In this document: positions 58,214 to 64,000 of the stretch, piece after piece | How positions within the stretch are numbered: position 1 is the stretch's first letter | Layout of the letters: each line of letters starts with the position of its first letter | Assembly (NCBI GenBank): GCA_002256115.1 | Contig: NKIK01000002.1 | Coordinates: forward strand, 124,001-188,000 | Source: Burkholderiales bacterium PBB3 | GTDB lineage: Bacteria; Pseudomonadota; Gammaproteobacteria; Burkholderiales; Burkholderiaceae_C | Reading direction: 5' to 3' | Length of the DNA: 64,000 nucleotides | Notes under the pieces: model-generated | Database searches by the model: none | The model's input: the letters and a program-made list of their open reading frames with translations, nothing else | What the model was told of the DNA's origin: nothing | Program-made: the position numbers and the translations under genes

Positions 58214-58621
58214 ATGGTCGCCATCACCGCCACCACCAGCGCAACGCCCTCTTTGCAGGCGGCGTTGAGTCGGGCCAAGCTGGCCCAAGCCCAGCGCGAA
58301 GCTGACCAAGCCGAGGGCACCGCCAAGCAGTTGCGTGCAGAGGCTGATCAGGCTGAGCAGCAAGCGCAAGAGCGCCAGGGCAAAGTCGCCCAGATTGCTT
58401 CCAGCGGCAATCGCCAGACCGAGGCCACGTACAGCGCGCCCACGGCGGTGCGGGTGACTGAGGTGCCGGTCAAGGTACAAAACTTCATAGAAAACCTGTA
58501 CCGCGCCACCAGCCAGAAGCGCACGGACAGCGGCAATGCGCTAAAGACCGATGCCGATGCACCGCCCGTCATCAACAGCCAGGGCCAGGCTACCGGGCGC
58601 ATTTTGAATCTGTCAGTCTAA
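58214..58621 (+). CDS. Coiled-coil protein with C-terminal NxQGQxTGRxLN motif, 135 aa
   Basis: A 135-aa protein. The first two thirds are an Ala/Gln/Glu-rich coiled coil (LSRAKLAQAQREADQAEGTAKQLRAEADQAEQQAQERQGKVAQIASSGN), then VRVTEVPVKVQNFIENLYRATSQ, and the shared end PVINSQGQATGRILNLSV. The ATG at 58214 is used. Function unknown; the related signature with the upstream 64-aa protein suggests they bind the same partner or form one structure. Confidence 0.65.
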   Translation: MVAITATTSATPSLQAALSRAKLAQAQREADQAEGTAKQLRAEADQAEQQAQERQGKVAQIASSGNRQTEATYSAPTAVRVTEVPVKVQNFIENLYRATSQKRTDSGNALKTDADAPPVINSQGQATGRILNLSV

Positions 58622-58721
58622 AACTATTCATTTTTTGCATACTGTGCAAAAAACTTGGCCTTAGACAGGCATGGGGCCCGCAGATACAGTCCGTGGCTTA
58701 ACCAATCCCACAAGGAAACCC

Positions 58722-60050
58722 ATGTCGAACGCTACCCACGAAGCAGCCGCAGCAGCATTAGCCAAATCCCCCACGCACCACGCCCTGCCCTCTTATTTGC
58801 AGGCCGACAATCTTGGCCCCTGGGGCATCTACCTGCAGCAGGTAGACCGCGTAATCCCCTATCTGGGCCACTTGGCCCGCTGGGCCGAAACCCTGAAGCG
58901 CCCCAAACGCGCGCTGGTGGTCGATGTACCCATTCAACTGGACAACGGCACAGTAGCCCACTTTGAAGGCTACCGCGTGCAGCACAACACATCACGCGGC
59001 CCCGGTAAAGGTGGTGTGCGTTTTCACCAGGACGTGACCTTGTCCGAAGTGATGGCCCTGTCGGCCTGGATGTCCATCAAAAATGCGGCCGTGAACGTGC
59101 CCTACGGTGGCGCCAAGGGCGGTATCCGCGTCGATCCCAAGACTTTGTCTATGGGCGAACTGGAACGCATGACCCGCCGCTACACCAGCGAGATCGGCAT
59201 CATCATTGGCCCCACCAAGGACATTCCAGCGCCCGATGTGAACACCAACGAGCAAATCATGGCCTGGATGATGGATACCTATTCCATGAATGAAGGTGCC
59301 ACTGCCACGGGTGTCGTAACCGGCAAGCCGGTGGATTTGGGTGGCTCGTTGGGCCGCCGCGAAGCGACGGGCCGCGGTGTGTTCACTGTGGGCGCTGAAG
59401 CTGCCAACCACATTGGCTTGGATATCTCCAAAGCCCGCGTAGCGGTGCAAGGTTTCGGTAACGTGGGCGGCATTGCAGGCAAGCTGTTTGCCGAAGCCGG
59501 TGCCCGTATCGTGGCCGTACAAGACCATGGCGGCACGATCTATCGCGAAGCCGGGATGGACGTACCTGCGTTGTTGACCTACGTGTCACGCCACGGTTCG
59601 GTCAAAGGATTTCCAGACGCTGAAGTGGTCAGCGATGACAGCTTCTGGGATGTGGAGTGCGACATTCTGATTCCCGCCGCACTGGAAGGCCAGATCACAG
59701 CCGCCAACGCAGGTCGCATCAAGGCGCGCATGGTCATCGAAGGCGCCAACGGCCCGACGACGCCTGCTGCCGATGACATCTTGCATGACCGCAATATTCT
59801 GGTGCTGCCCGATGTGATTGCTAACGCCGGTGGCGTGACCGTGAGCTACTTTGAGTGGGTGCAGGATTTCTCCAGCTTCTTCTGGAGCGAAGACGAGATC
59901 AATGCCCGCCTGGTGCGCATCATGAAAGAGGCCTTTGCCGGTGTCTGGCAAATCTCCCAAGACTACAAGGTGAGCCTGCGCACAGCGACGTTTATCATCG
60001 CCTGCAAACGCATCCTGCACGCGCGTGAATTGCGCGGTTTGTATCCCTGA
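58722..60050 (+). CDS. gdhA: Glutamate dehydrogenase (Glu/Leu/Phe/Val dehydrogenase family)
   Basis: A 442-aa enzyme interconverting 2-oxoglutarate plus ammonia and glutamate. The N-terminal catalytic domain contains [52 protein letters not shown] with catalytic Lys residues, and [22 protein letters not shown]. The Rossmann domain has [32 protein letters not shown]. The ATG at 58722 gives the family length; the upstream part of the frame is not conserved. It is a single gene, convergent with the DUF1178 gene. Confidence 0.93.
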   Translation: MSNATHEAAAAALAKSPTHHALPSYLQADNLGPWGIYLQQVDRVIPYLGHLARWAETLKRPKRALVVDVPIQLDNGTVAHFEGYRVQHNTSRGPGKGGVRFHQDVTLSEVMALSAWMSIKNAAVNVPYGGAKGGIRVDPKTLSMGELERMTRRYTSEIGIIIGPTKDIPAPDVNTNEQIMAWMMDTYSMNEGATATGVVTGKPVDLGGSLGRREATGRGVFTVGAEAANHIGLDISKARVAVQGFGNVGGIAGKLFAEAGARIVAVQDHGGTIYREAGMDVPALLTYVSRHGSVKGFPDAEVVSDDSFWDVECDILIPAALEGQITAANAGRIKARMVIEGANGPTTPAADDILHDRNILVLPDVIANAGGVTVSYFEWVQDFSSFFWSEDEINARLVRIMKEAFAGVWQISQDYKVSLRTATFIIACKRILHARELRGLYP

Positions 60051-60051
60051 T

Positions 60052-60504
60052 CTACTGCAGGGGGCCTTTTAAGGCCTCTGGCAGTAACAGGGGCATCACG
60101 GCGATGCCCTCGTCCAGCAGCTCCAGGGTTTCATCCGCGCTGCTGGTTCCCCGAATACCCCGTGCGTCCGCTTCACCATAGTGAATACGGCGCGCTTCTT
60201 GGGCAAACTGGTTTCCCACATCATCGGTATTGGCAATGACTTGGCGCGCCATCTCCATCCAGGCGGCTGTCGCGTTCTGTGGTGCGCTGGCCGGTGACGC
60301 TACAGGCTCAGCCTCTGAAGGTTCCTCTTTACGCACCGCCCCCAAATTCAAACGCGGCGCACTGAGTTTTTTGGTAATGTGCGCGTCACCGCATGCGGGG
60401 CACTCCACCAAAGCCCGAGCACATTGGTCGGCGTAAGCATCTAAGGATGCGAACCAGCCTTCAAAGGTGTGGCCATTGCCGCACTCCAAATCGAGCACTT
60501 TCAT
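60052..60504 (-). CDS. DUF1178 family protein
   Basis: A 150-aa protein starting MKVLDLECGNGHTFEGWFASLDAYADQCARALVECPACGDAHITKKLSAPRLN. Cys-rich N-terminal motifs (LECGNGH and CPACG) suggest a zinc ribbon. The C-terminal part includes ARQVIANTDDVGNQFAQEARRIHYGEADARGIRGTSSADETLELLDEGIAVMPLLLPE, typical of DUF1178. Function unknown. The ATG at 60502-60504 overlaps the Nudix gene by 4 nt. This is the distal end of the nuo operon, as in other Burkholderiales. Confidence 0.88.
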   Translation of the reverse strand: MKVLDLECGNGHTFEGWFASLDAYADQCARALVECPACGDAHITKKLSAPRLNLGAVRKEEPSEAEPVASPASAPQNATAAWMEMARQVIANTDDVGNQFAQEARRIHYGEADARGIRGTSSADETLELLDEGIAVMPLLLPEALKGPLQ

Positions 60505-61088
60505 GGCGTGGTCTGCCAGTCCAGCGTCCACACGCCACTCAATACGTTTTGCAACCATAGCGCTCCGGTCAACGTTTTGGCGTCTGTCACTTTGCCCTCT
60601 AAGCACCATTGCAAAAGCTCGGCGGGTGTGGCGGTAAACACCTCTAGAAACTCAGCATCGTCCAGATGCCGTTCACCCAAATGCAGGTCTTTGGCAAACC
60701 AGATATCAATGAATTCGGTGGAGTAGGCAATGACAGGATGCAGAACACCCGCGCGCGCCCACTGCTGAGCACGGTAGCCGGTTTCCTCGGCCAGCTCACG
60801 CTGGGCGCAGACCAGGGAGTCTTCACCGGGGTCCAGCTTGCCCGCAGGAAACTCGATCATCACCTGACCCACGGGGTAACGGAATTGCCGCTCCAGCACG
60901 ACCTTCAACTGGCCTTTGGCGTCTTGCAATAGGGGGATCACCATCACCGCGCCAGGGTGCACGAAGTATTCGCGGATGGCGGACTTGCCATCGGGCAAAG
61001 TGACCGTATCGCGAAAGGCATGCAAAAACTTGCCCTTCAGGATTTCTTCACTGGCGGATTGAACTTCGATCAGATCCCGATCGCTCAT
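60501..61088 (-). CDS. Nudix hydrolase (ADP-ribose pyrophosphatase type)
   Basis: A 195-aa hydrolase with the Nudix box GKLDPGEDSLVCAQRELAEETGY (G-x5-E-x7-R-E-x2-E-E-x-G; about residues 89-111). RQFRYPVGQVMIEFPAGKLDPGE before the box is typical of ADP-ribose pyrophosphatase. It turns ADP-ribose into AMP and ribose 5-phosphate. The ATG at 61086-61088 is preferred over a start three codons upstream. It overlaps the DUF1178 gene and lies 15 bp after DUF2818. Confidence 0.9.
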   Translation of the reverse strand: MSDRDLIEVQSASEEILKGKFLHAFRDTVTLPDGKSAIREYFVHPGAVMVIPLLQDAKGQLKVVLERQFRYPVGQVMIEFPAGKLDPGEDSLVCAQRELAEETGYRAQQWARAGVLHPVIAYSTEFIDIWFAKDLHLGERHLDDAEFLEVFTATPAELLQWCLEGKVTDAKTLTGALWLQNVLSGVWTLDWQTTP

Positions 61089-61103
61089 GGCGGGCACGCG
61101 TGC

Positions 61104-61406
61104 TCAGCGGGGGTGCTTGAGCAGGTAGCGGTAGACAAAACCGGGAAAGGCCAACGTAATAAACATGGTGCCGGTGATGGCGTAAAACTCCCAACCCTGG
61201 GGGGCAATTTGCCCGGCATTTTTCTCCAGCAAGAGCGCAATGCCTCCCACCAAAAAATAGCAGGCAACCAGTTCAAGCAAGCGAATGCCCAAGGTTTTGG
61301 GCTTACTTAGCGCCAGCACACCCAAGAGCCGTTGGCTAATAAAGGGTAGCATGGCCCCGGCCACTGCCAAAAACACCACCAGCCAGACGGACACAGAAGA
61401 GGTCAT
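61104..61406 (-). CDS. DUF2818 membrane protein
   Basis: A 100-aa protein with three predicted helices (SVWLVVFLAVAGAMLPFISQRLLGV; LLELVACYFLVGGIALLLEKNAG; EFYAITGTMFITLAFPGFVYRYLL). It matches DUF2818, commonly found directly after nuoN in Burkholderiales. A role as accessory of complex I is plausible but unproven. The ATG at 61404-61406 lies 17 bp after the nuoN stop. Confidence 0.88.
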   Translation of the reverse strand: MTSSVSVWLVVFLAVAGAMLPFISQRLLGVLALSKPKTLGIRLLELVACYFLVGGIALLLEKNAGQIAPQGWEFYAITGTMFITLAFPGFVYRYLLKHPR

Positions 61407-61423
61407 GCGCTACCCGAAGCGGG

Positions 61424-62914
61424 TCAGGTGCCCAGCATTTGGCGCACCGCGCCACTGCACAAGACCATCAAGCCGCTGGGGAAGATGCCCAGGACCAGCA
61501 CCAGTGCGCCATTGATGGACAGAACAACCCTCACATCTGCCGAGGCCACGATGGGGCCCACGGTGATGGGCTGGTCAAAGTACATGACCTTGATCAAGCG
61601 CAAGTAATAGAAAGCGCCAATCAGCGACATCAGCACAGCGAACACGGCCAAGCCGAGATACAGTGGCTGACCCGACGCGATCAACGCCTGCAGTACCGAC
61701 AGCTTGGCGTAGAAACCAACCATGGGTGGAATACCCGCCAGCGACAAGAGGCAGATCGCCATGACCGCGGCATACAGCGGGCTACGCTGATTCAGGCCCG
61801 CAAAGTCAGCCGTCTCTTCGCTCTCAAAACCTTCGCTGGACAGCAACATCATGATGCCGAAGGTGGCCAGTGTGGTCAGCACGTATGTGATGACATAGAA
61901 CATAGCGGAGCTGTAGGCATTGGCCGTGAACGACAAAGCATCGCCCTTGACCACACCCGACATGATACCCAGCAGCACAAAGCCCATTTGCGAAATGGTG
62001 GAGAAGGCCAGCATGCGTTTGACATTGGTCTGGGCGATGGCCGCCAAGTTACCAATGGCCAAGGAGCCGATCGACAAGACCATCAGCATCTGTTGCCAGT
62101 CAATGGCCAATGGCAACATGCCTTCTACCAACAAGCGCATGGTGATGGCAAATGCAGCCAGCTTGGGTGCCCCACCAATCATCAGCGTGATAGCAGTAGG
62201 TGCACCTTGGTAGACATCAGGAATCCACATGTGGAATGGAACCACGCCAAGCTTGAATGCCAAGCCCGCCACTATGAACACCAAGCCAAACACCAAAACC
62301 TGGTGGCGGATTTGACCGGAAGCGATGGCTTTGAAAACCGTGGTCACATCCAGAGAGCCGGTGGCGCCGTACAGCATGGACATGCCGTACAACAGGAAGC
62401 CCGAGGCCATGGCTCCCAGCACAAAGTATTTCATCGCGGCTTCAGTTGCCGTGGCGTTATCGCGGCGCAGGGCCACCAACGCGTAGCTGGACAAGGTCAA
62501 CAGTTCCAGACCCAGATAGATCACCAGAAAATTATTGCCACCGATCATGATGAACATGCCCAACAGCGCAAACAAACTGAGGGTGAACAATTCACCACCG
62601 CGCAGCATGTCGCGGTGTGAGGCATAGGGACGCGCGTAAACCAAAGACACCATCACCGCCAGCGTGGCAAAGCACTTGAGCCAGTTGCCCATGGTGTCGC
62701 TGACCACCATATTGCCAAAGCCGTAGTAGGTCGCGTCATTGTTGGCGTAGATAGCCTGAATAAAAGCTACCGCCGCCAGCGTGGCCAGCGTCATCACATA
62801 AGTGCGCGTGCGCAGAGGTGTTTTGACGGCGAGATCGGCCAGCAAAATCACACAGGTCATCACCATCAACACGATTTCGGGGTAAACCGTGATCCAACTG
62901 ATTTTGTCTATCAT
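61424..62914 (-). CDS. nuoN: NADH-quinone oxidoreductase subunit N
   Basis: A 496-aa antiporter-like subunit of respiratory complex I with 14 predicted helices. Signature: [57 protein letters not shown], then [38 protein letters not shown] and [27 protein letters not shown]-type segments, with the conserved Glu and Lys of the proton path. ATG 62912-62914. It is 24 bp after the nuoM stop. Confidence 0.96.
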   Translation of the reverse strand: [496 protein letters not shown]

Positions 62915-62938
62915 CGTTCGTCTCTCAATTCAGTGTGA

Positions 62939-64000
62939 TCAGTTCAACTTGGATATTGCAACGTGCTGCAGCAGCTGGGCTACAGAAGCGTCCATCACGT
63001 CGGTGAACGGTTTGGGGTAGACACCCATATAAAGTACAGCAGCAGCCAGGAGTGCCAGCATGACAAATTCACGGGCATTGATGTCTTGCAGCGCCTTCAC
63101 ATCATCATTGGCCACGGGGCCCAAGTACACGCGCTTGAACATCCACAAGGTGTAAGCCGCACCAAAGATCAGCGCACTGGCTGCGGCAAAGCCGATCCAG
63201 AAATTGAACTTGACGGCACCCAGAATGACCATCCACTCACCAACAAAACCAGCCGTGCCCGGCAATCCACAATTGGCCATGGCAAAGAACAAGGCAAAGG
63301 CGGCAAACTTGGGCATGGTGTTGACCACGCCGCCATAGCTGGCGATCTCGCGGGAGTGCACACGGTCATACAAGACCCCGATGGACAAAAACATGGCACC
63401 GGATACAAAACCGTGTGCAATCATTTGCACCAGGCCACCGGACACGCCCAAGTCATTGAAGATAAAGAAGCCAAGCGTCACAAAGCCCATGTGGGCCACG
63501 GACGAATACGCCACCAGCTTCTTCATGTCCTGCTGCACCATGGCGACCAGACCGACATACACCACGGCCACTAAAGACAGAGCAATCATCAACCAGGCCC
63601 ACTCATGCGCGGCGTCGGGGGCGATGGGCAAGGAGAAACGCAAAAAGCCGTAAGCACCCAGCTTCAACATGATGGCCGCCAACACAGCAGAGCCACCGGT
63701 AGGCGCTTCCACGTGCACATCAGGCAACCAAGTGTGCACCGGCCACATGGGAACCTTGACGGCAAAGGCGGCAAAGAAGGCAAAGAACAACAGCGTCTGA
63801 GCCGTCGCGCTCAAGGGCATGGCGTGCCACACGGCAAGATCAAAACTGCCTCCAGATTGGGTATACAGATAGATCAGCGCCACCAGCATCAACAGCGAGC
63901 CCAACAGCGTGTACAAGAAGAACTTGAAAGCCGCGTAGATTTTGTTAGGACCACCCCAGATGCCGATGATCAAGTACATCGGGATCAGCGTCGCTTCAAA
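62939..64000 (-). CDS. nuoM: NADH-quinone oxidoreductase subunit M, C-terminal part (5' end outside window)
   Basis: The frame remains open to the right edge, adding 7 codons upstream of the visible MYLIIGIWGG; 353 residues are seen of about 490. Typical features: MYLIIGIWGGPNKIYAAFKFFLYTLLGSLLMLVALIYLY, KVPMWPVHTWLPDVHVEAPTGGSAVLAAIMLKLGAYGFLRF and KKLVAYSSVAHMGFVTLGFF. It is the proton-pumping antiporter-like subunit next to nuoN in the usual nuoA-N order. Confidence 0.96.
   Translation of the reverse strand, partial: FEATLIPMYLIIGIWGGPNKIYAAFKFFLYTLLGSLLMLVALIYLYTQSGGSFDLAVWHAMPLSATAQTLLFFAFFAAFAVKVPMWPVHTWLPDVHVEAPTGGSAVLAAIMLKLGAYGFLRFSLPIAPDAAHEWAWLMIALSLVAVVYVGLVAMVQQDMKKLVAYSSVAHMGFVTLGFFIFNDLGVSGGLVQMIAHGFVSGAMFLSIGVLYDRVHSREIASYGGVVNTMPKFAAFALFFAMANCGLPGTAGFVGEWMVILGAVKFNFWIGFAAASALIFGAAYTLWMFKRVYLGPVANDDVKALQDINAREFVMLALLAAAVLYMGVYPKPFTDVMDASVAQLLQHVAISKLN

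Noticed and set aside
60063..60076. GGCCTTTTAAGGCC palindrome after the glutamate dehydrogenase gene
   Set aside because: It is the coding end of the DUF1178 gene and too short for a convincing terminator stem with loop.

Overview
The window looks like chromosomal DNA of a Comamonadaceae bacterium (Burkholderiales), close to Rhodoferax or Polaromonas. This rests on gene content and order: an amiC-mutL-miaA neighbourhood; nuoM-nuoN followed by DUF2818, Nudix and DUF1178 genes; a DUF3348-DUF802-OmpA-DUF2894 cluster; GC-rich codon use; and dense short interspersed repeats. No rRNA, tRNA, CRISPR array, prophage or insertion sequence was seen.

Layout. 1-2.2 kb: end of an amidase gene, a HigBA-type module whose toxin carries an in-frame stop, and a DedA membrane protein. 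2.3-7.5 kb: periplasmic thioredoxin-like protein, MutL, an EAL-HDOD protein, an AlkD-like protein and an unknown membrane-anchored protein. 7.5-10.5 kb: cyanide-insensitive-type bd oxidase with a GbsR/MarR-like regulator. 10.7-16.5 kb: EamA transporter, YgjV-like protein, frameshifted M14 carboxypeptidase, Phd/nucleotidyltransferase pair, a 56-aa gene and a flavin oxidoreductase. 16.7-24.7 kb: a four-gene, translationally coupled MotA/MotB-like (Zorya-like) cluster facing a SWIM/DUF6493 pair. 24.8-28.7 kb: HAD phosphatase and an MCE lipid-transport set with no ATPase gene. 28.8-41.6 kb: MATE pump, MiaA, LolD/YbbA-like ATPase, S9 peptidase, aldo/keto reductase, transglutaminase/TPR lipoprotein, FtsX-type permease and a PAS-GGDEF-EAL protein. 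41.6-49.8 kb: ComEA-like protein, two-gene ABC exporter, and a divergent MarR-controlled RND-type outer membrane factor/EmrA/EmrB efflux operon. 49.8-58.6 kb: M61 peptidase, PLP enzyme, AttH-like protein, HEPN/MNT pair, DNA glycosylase, MsbA-like exporter and two small related genes. 58.7-64 kb: glutamate dehydrogenase, then the distal end of the nuo operon.

The most unusual content is two families of short structured repeats scattered across the window. Family B (seven copies) is an 87-100 nt hairpin: a 36-42 nt conserved core with its own small stem, flanked by arms of 23-32 nt. The arms differ between loci but remain complementary within each locus. In the five best copies every non-Watson-Crick pair is G-U on the core-sense strand, which points to selection on an RNA. 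Three copies lie inside reading frames (mutL, miaA, FtsX-type permease), always sense and in the same frame, encoding a shared [20 protein letters not shown] peptide. Two others provide the stop codons of their neighbours. Family A (seven clear copies of about 48 nt) also enters miaA and the permease gene and abuts stop codons. Together they behave like the in-frame palindromic elements known from Rickettsia, but the sequences are different.

Other points of interest are the Zorya-like cluster, three toxin-antitoxin-like modules (one decayed), the frameshifted carboxypeptidase at a C6 tract, the MCE set lacking an ATPase, and candidate operators upstream of the oxidase, efflux and Phd operons.
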